From Fulvitalea axinellae (lineage in GTDB: Bacteria; Bacteroidota; Bacteroidia; Cytophagales; Cyclobacteriaceae): a DNA stretch of 64,000 nt. The notes beneath the pieces were generated by a model. That model was not told the origin of the DNA, ran no database searches, and saw nothing but the letters and a program-made list of their open reading frames with translations. The DNA is taken from NCBI RefSeq assembly GCF_036492835.1, contig NZ_AP025315.1, forward strand, positions 310,001 to 374,000, given 5' to 3'. A program made the translations under genes and the position numbers. Of the stretch, positions 8,020-16,701 are shown piece after piece (position 1 is the first letter of the stretch; each line of letters opens with the position of its first letter).

Positions 8020-9115
8020 AACCTTCAATAAGCTCTTCGAAGAGCTTTTCGTAATTGTCTATTGTTCGATTGAGCGAGAAATCTTCGTAAGCGGTTTTTA
8101 ATCCCGCTTGCCTGAGTTTTTCGGCTAGTTCGGGCGTTTCCCTTAGGATACGTAACTGGTCGGCCAGTTGGCGGTCGTTGTTGTGCTCAAACAAGAAACC
8201 GTTTTCCTTATGCGTAATAAGAGACGGATTCCCAGCCAAGTTGGTACCCAAAACCGGGACGCCCAATGCCATAGATTCCAGCAAAGATTGCGATAGTCCT
8301 TCCATATCCGAGCAAAGCACGAACGCGTTGAAAGTGGTAACCAATGCCAGTGCGTCTTTTGCCTCTATTGACCCGAGGAAGTGTATCTTATGATGCTTAA
8401 GCGTTTCGGAGGCATCTGCCAGATCATCCTGTAGCCGCTCTTCTTTGCCAGTGATTCCGGCGAAGAAAACAGTCATCGGTTTTTCGATCAGTTTAAGCGA
8501 TCGTAACAAATGTTGTTGTTGCTTAAGTCTTGATACTGTTCCTATTACGAAATCATCTGGGCCAATGTCATACTTCTTTTTAAACTCTTCGGCTTTCTCA
8601 AAGTTGATGTTTTCGTATTTTTCCTTCGGCGTTCCGTTATTGATAACGTGTATATGATTGGGCGGAAGCCCTTTCTTTATCAGGTCCTTCCTGATCCCTT
8701 CGCTAACGGCGACAATCTTGTCCGTGCCTTTGGTGTAGAACGTGTTTTGGATAAAGCCGCCGATACTTTTCGTCATTTGTCGGCGGGTGTGAACCACTTT
8801 CACCTCTTTGCAGTGGAACCACTTCGTCAACACGCTGGTGTATCTGTCAATAGACGATTGGGCGTTGATAAGCTGGATGTCGTATTTACGAACCTGTTCA
8901 GCCAAAAACTTCACGTCCGTAAGGTTGAACTTGCCTTTGAAACGCGTCGGGATTACGGTCACCTTTGAATCTTTTACCAATTCGGCCAGCCAAGATTCCG
9001 TCCGGCAACCTACATAAACGTTATGCCCTTTTTCGGCGAGGCCCTTGCAGAGGTAGGCGATTGATTGAGTGGATCCGGCTAAGTCTCCTTGGTAGGTAAG
9101 GAACAGTATATTCAT
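8018..9115 (-). CDS. Glycosyltransferase family 4 (GT-B fold)
   Basis: 365 residues. The N-terminal Rossmann half starts ILFLTYQGDLAGSTQSIAYL, with the glycine-rich acceptor loop. The C-terminal half carries the glycosyltransferase group 1 signature: IGTVSRL..., FVLCSDMEGLSQSLLESMALG with the conserved E-x7-E pair, and VPVLGTNLAGNPSLI. It transfers a sugar from a nucleotide donor to a surface polysaccharide or lipid acceptor; the specificity cannot be read. It is downstream of the sugar-nucleotide epimerase gene on the same strand with a 58-base gap, so the two probably form one transcript that makes and then uses an activated uronic acid or similar sugar. Confidence 0.85.
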   Translation of the reverse strand: MNILFLTYQGDLAGSTQSIAYLCKGLAEKGHNVYVGCRTESWLAELVKDSKVTVIPTRFKGKFNLTDVKFLAEQVRKYDIQLINAQSSIDRYTSVLTKWFHCKEVKVVHTRRQMTKSIGGFIQNTFYTKGTDKIVAVSEGIRKDLIKKGLPPNHIHVINNGTPKEKYENINFEKAEEFKKKYDIGPDDFVIGTVSRLKQQQHLLRSLKLIEKPMTVFFAGITGKEERLQDDLADASETLKHHKIHFLGSIEAKDALALVTTFNAFVLCSDMEGLSQSLLESMALGVPVLGTNLAGNPSLITHKENGFLFEHNNDRQLADQLRILRETPELAEKLRQAGLKTAYEDFSLNRTIDNYEKLFEELIEG

Positions 9116-9173
9116 GTCGAGGTATTCGGGTCTATAGTTTGTGGCTTTTATTGTTTTTCGGAGAAATGGAAAA

Positions 9174-10202
9174 TCATTGTTTCTTTCCGTAAAAGGAAAT
9201 GTACCATTTTACAAATTCCCGGACTCCGGTTTCCAAAGGCGTCGAAGGTTTATAGTCTACGGTCTCTTCAAGCGTGCTTGTATCCGCCCAAGTCCGCTTT
9301 ACGTCGCCGTTTTGCATCGGAAGCATTTTCAGGTCGGCCTTGATGCCCAAAGCTGATTCCATGGTAGAAATAAAATCCATGAGTTTAATCGGCTGAGAGT
9401 TTCCGATATTGAAAAGCCTGTAGAATGGTCTTGTCTCGCTGGCTGTCGGGCTGTTGTCCAGCACTTTTGTGATTCCCTCAACGATGTCGGCGATGTAAGT
9501 GAAATCCCTTTCCATTTCGCCGTTGTTGAATACTTTTATGGGCTTTCCGCTGGTCATTGCCGAAGCGAAAAGCATTGGCGCCATATCCGGGCGCCCCCAC
9601 GGACCGTAAACCGTGAAAAACCGAAGGCCGGTGGTTGGCAACTGATACAGATGGCTGTATGTGTGGGCCATCAGCTCGTTACTTTTCTTAGTAGCGGCGT
9701 AGATGCTGACCGGGTGTTCGACAGGGTCGGTTTCCGAGAACGGGACCTTGTTGTTCATACCGTAAATCGAGGAGCTTGAGGCGTAAACGAAATGCTTTAT
9801 CCCGTATTGGCGACAACATTCCAACAGGTTAACGAAGCCAGCTACGTTTGATTGTACGTAGGCGTGCGGATTTTCGAGAGAATACCTTACTCCCGCTTGT
9901 GCGGCGAGGTTAATCACCTTGTCAATTTTCTCTTGCTCGAAGAGCTTCGACAGCTTTGATAATTCCGTAATGTCTATTTTGGCGAATCTGTATCGCTCAA
10001 ATGTGGAACTTTGTACCAAAGTGCCATCATTTCCGATTTCTTGCTCGTTAATTCCGCATTTTTCTAGTCTCGCATATTTCAGTCTAACATCGTAGTAGTC
10101 GTTGATATTGTCGATACCGACAACGTCAAAACCTTTATCAATAAGCGATCGAACCAAATGAAATCCGATAAATCCCGCGGCACCCGTCACTAATATCCCC
10201 AT
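9174..10202 (-). CDS. NAD-dependent sugar epimerase, UDP-glucuronate 4-epimerase-like
   Basis: 342 residues, an extended short-chain dehydrogenase. It begins MGILVTGAAGFIGFH (GxxGxxG dinucleotide site) and has NLAAQAGVRYSLENP, the SSSSIYG serine and the YAATK catalytic Tyr-Lys pair, followed by GLRFFTVYGPWGRPDM. The AAQAGVRYS and GPWGRPDMA segments are characteristic of the UDP-glucuronate 4-epimerase (CapI/LpsL) group, so UDP-galacturonate is the probable product. It lies upstream of a GT4 gene in the same direction. The upstream 307 bases contain only the terminator of the next gene and presumably this gene's promoter. Confidence 0.85.
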   Translation of the reverse strand: MGILVTGAAGFIGFHLVRSLIDKGFDVVGIDNINDYYDVRLKYARLEKCGINEQEIGNDGTLVQSSTFERYRFAKIDITELSKLSKLFEQEKIDKVINLAAQAGVRYSLENPHAYVQSNVAGFVNLLECCRQYGIKHFVYASSSSIYGMNNKVPFSETDPVEHPVSIYAATKKSNELMAHTYSHLYQLPTTGLRFFTVYGPWGRPDMAPMLFASAMTSGKPIKVFNNGEMERDFTYIADIVEGITKVLDNSPTASETRPFYRLFNIGNSQPIKLMDFISTMESALGIKADLKMLPMQNGDVKRTWADTSTLEETVDYKPSTPLETGVREFVKWYISFYGKKQ

Positions 10203-10509
10203 AGTACAATATTGGTTCTAGCCTGGCGTTGAATGGAATAGCCAGCAAACTGTTATCATCTCTTCTTAACTGATACCATGAGTGGGCTTCTGGGTAGAGT
10301 CAAGTTTGATAACATGTCAACTATAAACGTCTGCTAATATAAGTTCTTATGTAGAACGGTCAAATTATAGTCCTAATTTACTGGCTATTGGCGCTGGTTT
10401 TTTCCTAAAAATAGAGTATACCGGTATTAGTTGGGCTTGAGGTGAGATTTGATACAAAAAAAGCGTCCCTTTCGGGACGCCCAATCTGACTGTAAAGAAA
10501 GCCTAAGGC
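10203..10509. other. Intergenic region between epimerase and flavoprotein genes
   Basis: 307 bases without a gene. The right part holds the terminator of the flavoprotein gene (10455-10482). The remainder must contain the minus-strand promoter of the epimerase; no clear consensus promoter was found. Confidence 0.6.
10455..10482 (-). terminator. Rho-independent terminator of the nitronate monooxygenase-like gene
   Basis: Read on the minus strand: GGGCGTCCC-GAAA-GGGACGC followed by eight T. A tight GC-rich hairpin with a GNRA-type loop. Confidence 0.85.
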
Positions 10510-11895
10510 CTATTCGAAGGCCAATATTTTGTCCACAAGCTCTTGGGTGCTCGGGATATTTCCGTTTGCGTAAAGTGGATCTTTTTGGAATCTGAAAGCC
10601 GAATGCCCGGCGAACATGAGTTGGTTTTCGGTATCCTCGTCATCCACCAAATATTGCAAGGTCTTCATGATGCAGAAGCTACGTGGATCAGGACGGATTC
10701 CCGTGTTGTATTTCGTGTCAGGATTGGCGCTCCAAGAGCTGAAAGCGCAGGCTGCAAGGCAACCGGAGCAATCCTTCTGATCCTTTTGGATCTCTTTTGC
10801 TTTTTCTGGGCTAAGAAACAGAAGCGTGTTGTCAGGAGTACGCCTTACGACTGTGTAACCGGCTTCGTCCCACATTGCGGCTTGGGCTACGTCTGTGCCC
10901 TTGATGAAGAATTTTTGGAACTCGGTGTCAAACTCTTCATTTTTTTCTTCACTGAAAGGCAGTTGTCTTGAGGAACGGTCGTAGTGTTCGTCGAGAAAAT
11001 CGTTTCTGATCGCTGAAGAATAGAAACCTGTCGGGCTGAATTTATTTAGAACCACATTGTCTTCTCTTAGAGACAAGAGTTTCTGTTTAAACGCTGGCGG
11101 AATAGGACTTTCCTTTGTAAGCAAAGGTCTGGTGCCGAGTTGGAAAACGATTTTCCCCAACTCTGGATTATCTATCCAATCCTGATACTCGTTAAGGTTC
11201 CAAACACCACCGGCCATCACGATCGGTACGTGCTGGAGCCCCACTTTATTCATAAAATCGCGCAAGGCTTTTACGCGGGCATACGGTGCTTCCGGATTCA
11301 GCGGATTTTCTTTGTTAGAGAGGCCATTGTGTCCACCGGCTTTCCACGGGTCTTCGTAAACTACGCCTCCGAGCCAATCGGCCGTACGATGGTAAGCCCG
11401 CTTCCAGAGAACCATAAAAGCCCGCATCGAGGAAACGATCGGGTAGTAGTAGGTTTTGTTGGCAGCGCAGATATCGCCAAGCTGATAAGGCATCCCAGCC
11501 CCGCAAGTTACGCCATGCAGTTTCCCTTCGGCCATAGGCAACACCCGCTCGATGATTTCGTCGGTACCCATCAGTCCCCAAAGTAGGTTCATGTGGATTC
11601 TTCCTTCGCCTCCGGAAATTTCGGACGCAATACGCAACTGCGACATAATACCCTTGATCGTGTATTCGATCCGCTCGCGGGTACGTTCATAACGCGTTTT
11701 CCCGTTCAAAACCATCGGAATGATTTCGCCGTGCTCATTGATAAGAGGGGAGTGAACCCCTGAAAAAGTACCGACTGCACCTGCAGCCGCAAAGGCGCCA
11801 GAGGTGTAACCGTTTGTGATCCCAACTCCTTTTCCCCCTTCAATGATCGGCCAGACTTCTTTTCCGGAGATGCTGATCTTCTCGATTCGTTTCAT
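10510..11895 (-). CDS. Nitronate monooxygenase-like flavoprotein
   Basis: 461 residues of the 2-nitropropane dioxygenase/FMN-dependent TIM barrel type. Visible family features are the N-terminal GVGITNGYTSGAFAAAGAVGTFSG stretch (substrate/FMN loop), the GVVYEDPWKAGGHNG region (about 180-195) with a histidine placed as the catalytic His of NMO enzymes, and the VPIVMAGGVWN...FQLGTRPLLT phosphate-binding part (about 243-281). It is longer than typical NMO (about 320-360). The extra C-terminal part (from about residue 370) carries CSGCLAACAF and another cysteine 20-30 residues later, which could bind a metal or Fe-S cluster. The substrate is unknown; it may be a fatty-acid or quinone-related NMO relative. 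It is a single gene with its own terminator. Confidence 0.75.
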   Translation of the reverse strand: MKRIEKISISGKEVWPIIEGGKGVGITNGYTSGAFAAAGAVGTFSGVHSPLINEHGEIIPMVLNGKTRYERTRERIEYTIKGIMSQLRIASEISGGEGRIHMNLLWGLMGTDEIIERVLPMAEGKLHGVTCGAGMPYQLGDICAANKTYYYPIVSSMRAFMVLWKRAYHRTADWLGGVVYEDPWKAGGHNGLSNKENPLNPEAPYARVKALRDFMNKVGLQHVPIVMAGGVWNLNEYQDWIDNPELGKIVFQLGTRPLLTKESPIPPAFKQKLLSLREDNVVLNKFSPTGFYSSAIRNDFLDEHYDRSSRQLPFSEEKNEEFDTEFQKFFIKGTDVAQAAMWDEAGYTVVRRTPDNTLLFLSPEKAKEIQKDQKDCSGCLAACAFSSWSANPDTKYNTGIRPDPRSFCIMKTLQYLVDDEDTENQLMFAGHSAFRFQKDPLYANGNIPSTQELVDKILAFE

Positions 11896-12266
11896 GAGAT
11901 ATATCTAAACGCGTTTATGATTTCTTGCTCAAAATTTTTGGCGTACAGTATTCTTGCAAGTTTCCGTACGGCTTTCAGATAGATAGACAAATCGAGAGTG
12001 GCTCCGTGACAGTTTTTGAAATTTTATTTTGAATAAATATTTCACACTCACCTTAAGTGTGAGTTTTTCAGCGGTTTAAGATTGATTTATTTTGATGATA
12101 AAAAAGTGAAAAGAGTTTTTTTTTACAGTAAAAATGAACGAGTGTTTGTGTGAGTTTCCGTTTTGCTCTCCTTTCTTAAGAACCAAAGGAAACGTTGTTT
12201 TGCGGTTTTCGTTTCTTAGGGAATGGAAAGCTTTCCTTTTATATGTTTCAGCGCTTAATTTGCTAT
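11896..12266. other. Divergent promoter region
   Basis: 371 bases between the divergent flavoprotein and thioesterase genes. AT-rich. A small inverted repeat, TCACACT...AGTGTGA with a 7-base loop, occurs at about 12041-12061 and is followed by GTTTTTC. No protein gene is supported, although the thioesterase frame is open upstream to about 12195. Confidence 0.5.
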
Positions 12267-13001
12267 ATGGACAGAACAGGAATTTATACTTTTCCCGTTA
12301 AGGGATCGGACTATGACTATAAGGGACAGGTGTCGTACCCGACACTTGTGGATATGATGCTTGAGGCCGCCGGGCTTCACGCAACTGAGAGGGGATTTGG
12401 CCTGGCTGACATAATGCGGAATGGTCGTTCATGGGTTTTGACCCGTTTTCATCTGGATTTGCTGAAGTCAAGTAAATATGATCGGGAGATAAAGATTGAA
12501 ACTTGGGTGGCTAATGTCGGCGAGTTGTTTACGAATAGAAAGTTTAAACTTTATAACGGAAAAGGAGAGATATTCGCTGTTGGAAGCTCCAGTTGGGCTT
12601 TGATCGATATCCGTTTGCGCAAAGCGATAGAACTTGACGGAGTACTTGATGAGTCATTGGCGGAAACGGATAAAGGAACCGATATTCCTGCTCCAATTCG
12701 AATAGATTCGGTAAAAGAGGGTTCCGCGTTAGGCTCGGTAGAGGTAAAATACGGTGATTTGGATATCAACAGGCATGTGAACAGTGTTCGTTATATCCGT
12801 TGGGTTTTGGATTGTTTCCCGTTGGAACATTTTCTGTCTAGCAGAATAAAATCTCTGGATGTAAACTATGTGGCGGAGGTTCTTTATGGCCAAAAGGCCG
12901 ATATCTTTGCCAGTGGAGACGTGAGCGTTTCGAATGAAAATATCATAGAGTTGAAGGTGGACGAGAAAGCCGTTTGCAGAGCCAAAGTGGTCTGGGAATA
13001 A
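12267..13001 (+). CDS. Acyl-ACP thioesterase
   Basis: 244 residues from the chosen ATG. Two hot-dog domains of the FatA/FatB-like acyl-ACP thioesterase family are visible: an N-terminal one with GxYTFPVKGSDYD and TRFHLDLLKS...I.I.TWV, and a C-terminal one with the D-L-D-I-N-R-H-V-N-S-V-R-Y motif (about residues 166-178), which holds the conserved Asn and His. It hydrolyses acyl-ACP to free fatty acid and ends fatty-acid elongation. ATGs also occur in frame at 12195 and 12243; 12267 was chosen because family members begin a few residues before GxY. It is monocistronic, bounded downstream by a terminator shared with the Hc1-like gene. Confidence 0.83.
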   Translation: MDRTGIYTFPVKGSDYDYKGQVSYPTLVDMMLEAAGLHATERGFGLADIMRNGRSWVLTRFHLDLLKSSKYDREIKIETWVANVGELFTNRKFKLYNGKGEIFAVGSSSWALIDIRLRKAIELDGVLDESLAETDKGTDIPAPIRIDSVKEGSALGSVEVKYGDLDINRHVNSVRYIRWVLDCFPLEHFLSSRIKSLDVNYVAEVLYGQKADIFASGDVSVSNENIIELKVDEKAVCRAKVVWE

Positions 13002-13019
13002 CAGGTTTGCGGCTAAATG

Positions 13020-13058
13020 AAAAAAGCCTGTCTCCGTGTATCGGTAACAGGCTTTTTT
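13020..13058. terminator. Bidirectional terminator between thioesterase and Hc1-like gene
   Basis: AAAAAAGCCTGT pairs with ACAGGCTTTTTT around a 15-base loop. It is placed between the convergent genes and works in both directions. Confidence 0.85.
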
Positions 13059-13077
13059 GATGTTCGACAGTAAAGGT

Positions 13078-13257
13078 TTATTCCTTTTCCTTTTTAGTTT
13101 CGAGAACATGGAGACGCAAGTCTTGAGCTTTGGCTTTCACATCCTGCATGGCGTTACGAACACGTGTTCCAGCAGCCTTGTTGCCTTTGTTGTAGAATGC
13201 GTCAACATCCTTCTCGATGTCGGCGATGATCTCCTTCAATTGATTAAAAATTTCCAT
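13078..13257 (-). CDS. Hc1-like histone H1 family protein
   Basis: 59 residues from the ATG at 13257: a short, helical, lysine-rich protein with the EKDVDAFYNKGNKAAGTRVR...D.KA.AQDLR segment typical of the Bacteroidota histone H1-like (Hc1) proteins. These are abundant, nucleoid-associated DNA-binding proteins. The in-frame ATG 36 bases upstream would add 12 residues not found in the family, so the shorter start is preferred. It stands alone between a bidirectional terminator and a 369-base AT-rich upstream region. Confidence 0.8.
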   Translation of the reverse strand: MEIFNQLKEIIADIEKDVDAFYNKGNKAAGTRVRNAMQDVKAKAQDLRLHVLETKKEKE

Positions 13258-13626
13258 AATCCGGTTAAAAATTAATTTGGTTTTAGTCCTCAACGTTTGT
13301 TTTAAGAATACGAAACCTAAGCCTATTGCTTTGGATGATTGCGCATTCCCGAATAAATATATATTCTTTTTGTGAAAGAGAAAGCATTTTTTCCTTTAAA
13401 AAGTGCTTTCAGGATCCTTTAAAGCCTGTTTTTTTCTTATTTGGGCCTTTTGACTCAGAATGAATTGCCGTTTTTGGTAATAATTGAAGGAATCAACACA
13501 GGAGACTTCCAATCGTCAAAATTGTTTCCAAAGAAAAATCATCAACCTTTGGATTTATATAATTGTCATTTATTCATTAAAAAATTCATATTATAGCGCT
13601 TGCTGTCATTATGCAAATCGAATAGG
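13258..13626. other. AT-rich intergenic region upstream of the Hc1-like gene
   Basis: 369 bases with no supported gene. It must hold the promoter of the Hc1-like gene, reading leftward, and the 3' end of the adenosyltransferase transcript. No convincing hairpin or consensus promoter was identified. Confidence 0.5.
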
Positions 13627-14199
13627 TTATTTCCGATTCACTTTTGTTATAAATGGCCTCCATCGGTCCTCATCCACGCCGTTCTCAACCAGCGCAACTC
13701 TAGACAAGACAAAGAACAAATCTGAAAGGCGATTTACATATTTTGGAACGAAGCTAGGCAGAGGATCTTCCCTGTTGAGTTGTACCAGCCGCCTTTCGGC
13801 TTTTCTTACCGTTGTTCGGGCAATATGTAGAAGAGCGGAAATCTCGTTGCCGCCCGGAACCAAAAAATGTTGTGATTCGCTTTCCATGGCTTTTTCTTCT
13901 CTATCAATCCACTCTTCGCAGAACTTGTCGCCGTCTTCTGGGGCGGGAACATTTAATTCGAGAGTGGAAGATGAAGGTCGTGCCACATAGGCCATCATGT
14001 TCATCAGGTCCACTTGTATTCTGTGTAGACCTTCTTGCCAGCGATGTTCTTTACCCATCCTGACGCGCAATAAACCTAAGTGTGAGTTTAGTTCGTCGAT
14101 AGTTCCGAGACATTCCATCCTGATGTCGTCTTTTGCCACTCTTGGACCGCCAATGGTGGCAGTTGTGCCTTTATCTCCGGATTTGGTGTATACTTTCAT
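13627..14199 (-). CDS. Cob(I)yrinic acid a,c-diamide adenosyltransferase, PduO type
   Basis: 190 residues from ATG 14199 (MKVYTKSGDKGTTATIGG). The KSGDKGTTATIGGPRV loop is the PduO-type ATP-binding motif. GTIDELNSHLGLLR (about 32-45) and VNRLSDLFFVLSRVALVENG (near the C-terminus) are the other conserved blocks, with an Arg/Asp network binding ATP and cobalamin. It adenosylates Co(I) corrinoid to make adenosylcobalamin in the cytosol. An in-frame ATG 39 bases upstream exists but adds non-conserved residues. No other cobalamin gene is nearby; it probably serves salvage. Confidence 0.9.
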   Translation of the reverse strand: MKVYTKSGDKGTTATIGGPRVAKDDIRMECLGTIDELNSHLGLLRVRMGKEHRWQEGLHRIQVDLMNMMAYVARPSSSTLELNVPAPEDGDKFCEEWIDREEKAMESESQHFLVPGGNEISALLHIARTTVRKAERRLVQLNREDPLPSFVPKYVNRLSDLFFVLSRVALVENGVDEDRWRPFITKVNRK

Positions 14200-14514
14200 G
14201 TATATGGGATATAGTGAATCTAGATAGAAACCCGTCAAAGCTATGATGTTTGGGTTTTACTACTTGAAGGTTTCCGTTTGCGCTAATTTCAGCTTTTTTC
14301 TTGACCGAAGCTGATATTCCGTTCCCAAAAATTATCTGAATTTTCGTCAAGCGGAGGGACTTTTTATTATTTGAAAATAAAAGGTGTGGGTTTAATGTCT
14401 GATTGCTAAGTCAAAAAAGAACTTACAGTTAGTGGTTTTACCCTGAGATAGCAAAAGGTGTATAAACTAAAAAAGGAAAAGGTTCAGTCAGAGGGCTGAC
14501 CGAACCTTTTGTAA
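14200..14514. other. Intergenic region with terminator and promoter of the adenosyltransferase
   Basis: 315 bases. The right end holds the terminator of the small lipoprotein gene (14477-14510); the rest should contain the minus-strand promoter of the adenosyltransferase. No further feature is visible. Confidence 0.5.
14477..14510 (-). terminator. Rho-independent terminator of the small lipoprotein gene
   Basis: A stem of 15 bases (AAAAGGTTCAGTCAG against CTGACCGAACCTTTT, one G-T pair) with a 4-base loop. It lies directly after the lipoprotein stop on the minus strand and could also act on the plus strand. Confidence 0.8.
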
Positions 14515-15000
14515 TCACTTCTTGAACTTAATAAAATAAGTTCCGTCAATACCCGCAGTTCGGGCGGCTGTGCGTGACAGCTGAATCGGAGGAACGCCGG
14601 CAGCGCTGAATGTCATCGTGAACGTGGTGTCAGTGACATCAATTTGGACAGCCTCGTTTATGTATTGGCTACCTACCAATCGGATTGAGTTGGCATTTGT
14701 CTTATTGGAGTAAATCCAACCTGTAGATCCGGTAAAAAGCCCGTTGTCACCTTGAGTGGTTATATTGCCTCCGCCGTCGGAAGCGCTATAGGTCATGGTG
14801 ACACTCATGTTACTAAAGTGGCTTGTAACGTCCGTGCCGTTGACGGTTACTTGGCCTCGCTGTAATGTCCAAGGGGTTTTCGAAAGCTGTTTTCCGGTTA
14901 CTTCCTGTGGTGCCGGATCGTCTCCTCCGCTACTACCGCATGACCAAGCGAGGGTTCCGGCCACCAAAACGGCCAGAAGGTATTGGAATGTCTTTTTCAT
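14515..15000 (-). CDS. Small secreted lipoprotein, lipocalin-like fold possible
   Basis: 161 residues. The signal peptide MKKTFQYLLAVLVAGTLAWSC ends in a lipobox (AWSC, Cys21) followed by GSSGGDD, a Gly/Ser/Asp stretch common on exported Bacteroidota lipoproteins. The mature part (LSKTPWTLQRGQVTVNG..., ITTQGDNGLFTGSTGWIYS..., TFTMTFSA) alternates as in small beta-sandwich or lipocalin-like Bacteroidota proteins of unknown function. No function can be assigned. It is monocistronic with its own terminator; the upstream gene on the same strand is a sulfatase, itself ending in a hairpin. Confidence 0.75.
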   Translation of the reverse strand: MKKTFQYLLAVLVAGTLAWSCGSSGGDDPAPQEVTGKQLSKTPWTLQRGQVTVNGTDVTSHFSNMSVTMTYSASDGGGNITTQGDNGLFTGSTGWIYSNKTNANSIRLVGSQYINEAVQIDVTDTTFTMTFSAAGVPPIQLSRTAARTAGIDGTYFIKFKK

Positions 15001-15078
15001 TTCTGTTAAGCTTAGCTTTTTTCCTTTTGGCTAAACTCGTGGGGAACAGAAAAGATAATTCTTTTTTGGTGAAAAACT

Positions 15079-15125
15079 AACATGCGTCCAATAGCCGTTT
15101 GAAGCTGGCCTTTGAAACGCATGTT
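15079..15125 (-). terminator. Stem-loop terminator of the minus-strand sulfatase
   Basis: AACATGCGT at 15079-15087 pairs with ACGCATGTT at 15117-15125 around a 29-base loop that contains a second GCC/GGC pairing. On the minus strand it is followed by AGTTTTTC, so it could end the sulfatase transcript. Confidence 0.5.
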
Positions 15126-15137
15126 ACATATATTTTC

Positions 15138-16571
15138 TTAGTAAGGAATAGCTAGTCGCGGTTCGGTTAACCATTTCTGAAGTTCATCACCAAGTTTTTG
15201 AGTGATTTCCGGCTCAGATTTGATCAAGTTCCAACGTTCGTAAGGATCTTCTTTCAGATTATACAGTTCTTTAGGCTCTCCATTCAGGGCTAGAAGCTTC
15301 CAATCCCCATTTCTGGCAATTTCCGTATACTTTGTCTCTGGATCTGGATCTGTTGTGGCGTAGTAATTACCGTTTTTCTTAATCAGGTTTATCGCCCAAA
15401 ATACAGTGCCTCTTTCCGCAGTTTTTCCTTTGCCGGTAAGTTCGGGAAGGATATTGATCCCGTCGGGAGCGTAGCCGTTTAGGTCTGTTCCCGCAATTTT
15501 CGCAAAAGTAGGAAGCAGGTCGTTTGTGTGCGCAAGGTTATCGTTTGTCGTGTTTTTTTCGATAATTCCCGGCCAATACGCTATAAAAGGTACACGTATC
15601 CCGCCTTCGTGGAAGTCACGTTTTCTACCTTTTAAAGGTCCAGCACTGCCTCTATACGCTGGGCCATTGTCGCTAGTGAATATAACTAACGTATTTTTTT
15701 CGATTCCCAGTTCTTTAAGTTTGTCGAGTACTCGACCAACGCCACGATCCAAATGCTTGACCATTGCTCTGTAAAGTAGGTCGTCACCTTTGGCTTGTTT
15801 TCGGAATGGAGACATTGATTCTTCCGGCGTAGCTTCATAAGGAGCGTGCGGGGCGTCGAACCATAGGTTCAGATAAAATGGCTTCCCTTTTTTGTTCGCT
15901 TCTTCAATGAACGCAAGGGATTCGTTTACCTTGATGTCTGTCCAGTGGGCGGAATCTTTAGGGATTATCTTCTCGTCACGCACCAAGTGTTTGCCGGCGT
16001 CTTTGTAAAGGCGCCTTTCCAGCATTGCGGGACGACGATACAGCGGATCCTCAATCATAGCCAAGTAGTGATCAAAACCATGCTCGATAGGGCCGGGCAT
16101 GCTGTTAGCCCGGTCTAAAATGTGGCTTTCATTCAGCCCGCCGAGGTGCCATTTTCCTACGTGCTTTGAAATGTATCCGCTCTTGCGCAGGAATTGAGGG
16201 ATGGTTTTGGCCTCAGGCTGAAGATACATTTCACGGTCGTTGAAGTGGCTTTTTACGTTGAATCTAAGCGGATATTTTCCGGTAAGAACGCTCACTCGTG
16301 TTGGTGTGCAGACGGCCGATCCCGCATAAAACTGAGTGAAACGCATGCCTTCTTTGGCCATTTTGTCCAAGGAAGGTGTCAAATTGCGGGGACTGCCGTA
16401 GCAACCCAAATCGCCGTACCCGAGGTCATCGGCGAGGATAAAAACGATGTTCGGATTATTGGGGAGCGCTACTGAAGCGGTTTTCTTTGCTTCGGTATTT
16501 TTGTCTGCAGGAGCGCAGGACATACTAGTGGTAGCGGCCATAGAGGCCAGAAGGCACCATTTCTTTATCAT
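15138..16571 (-). CDS. Arylsulfatase-type sulfatase lipoprotein (CxPxR)
   Basis: 477 residues with a lipoprotein signal (MIKKWC...TTSMSC, Cys19). The sulfatase core starts NIVFILADDLGYGDLGCYG with the metal-binding Asp pair. The modification motif CTPTR is at residues 88-92: Cys88 must be converted to formylglycine by an FGE, and such an enzyme is encoded at 29714-30886. KHVGKWHLGG (about 141-150) and FTSDNGPAYRGS (about 300-311) supply further active-site residues. It removes sulfate esters from a glycan or other substrate in the periplasm or at the cell surface; substrate specificity is not readable. It stands apart from other polysaccharide genes. Confidence 0.9.
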   Translation of the reverse strand: MIKKWCLLASMAATTSMSCAPADKNTEAKKTASVALPNNPNIVFILADDLGYGDLGCYGSPRNLTPSLDKMAKEGMRFTQFYAGSAVCTPTRVSVLTGKYPLRFNVKSHFNDREMYLQPEAKTIPQFLRKSGYISKHVGKWHLGGLNESHILDRANSMPGPIEHGFDHYLAMIEDPLYRRPAMLERRLYKDAGKHLVRDEKIIPKDSAHWTDIKVNESLAFIEEANKKGKPFYLNLWFDAPHAPYEATPEESMSPFRKQAKGDDLLYRAMVKHLDRGVGRVLDKLKELGIEKNTLVIFTSDNGPAYRGSAGPLKGRKRDFHEGGIRVPFIAYWPGIIEKNTTNDNLAHTNDLLPTFAKIAGTDLNGYAPDGINILPELTGKGKTAERGTVFWAINLIKKNGNYYATTDPDPETKYTEIARNGDWKLLALNGEPKELYNLKEDPYERWNLIKSEPEITQKLGDELQKWLTEPRLAIPY

Positions 16572-16701
16572 AGTCCAAAAAAGTTAAAGGATATAATCTG
16601 TAAGCAATCTATGAATCGAGATTTAACAAAGGTGGGCTATAGTAGGTGTATAATGTTCGGGTTATAAAATATAGACGTCTTTTATATTGTTGAGTGGAAT
16701 T

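Noticed and set aside
12041-12061. TCACACT/AGTGTGA hairpin as a terminator or riboswitch.
   Set aside because: Short stem, and both neighbouring genes are transcribed away from it, so it may only be an operator or chance.
13484-13990. A plus-strand frame of 168 codons over the adenosyltransferase gene.
   Set aside because: It lies opposite the clearly conserved adenosyltransferase; its composition is that of an antisense shadow and it has no family match.
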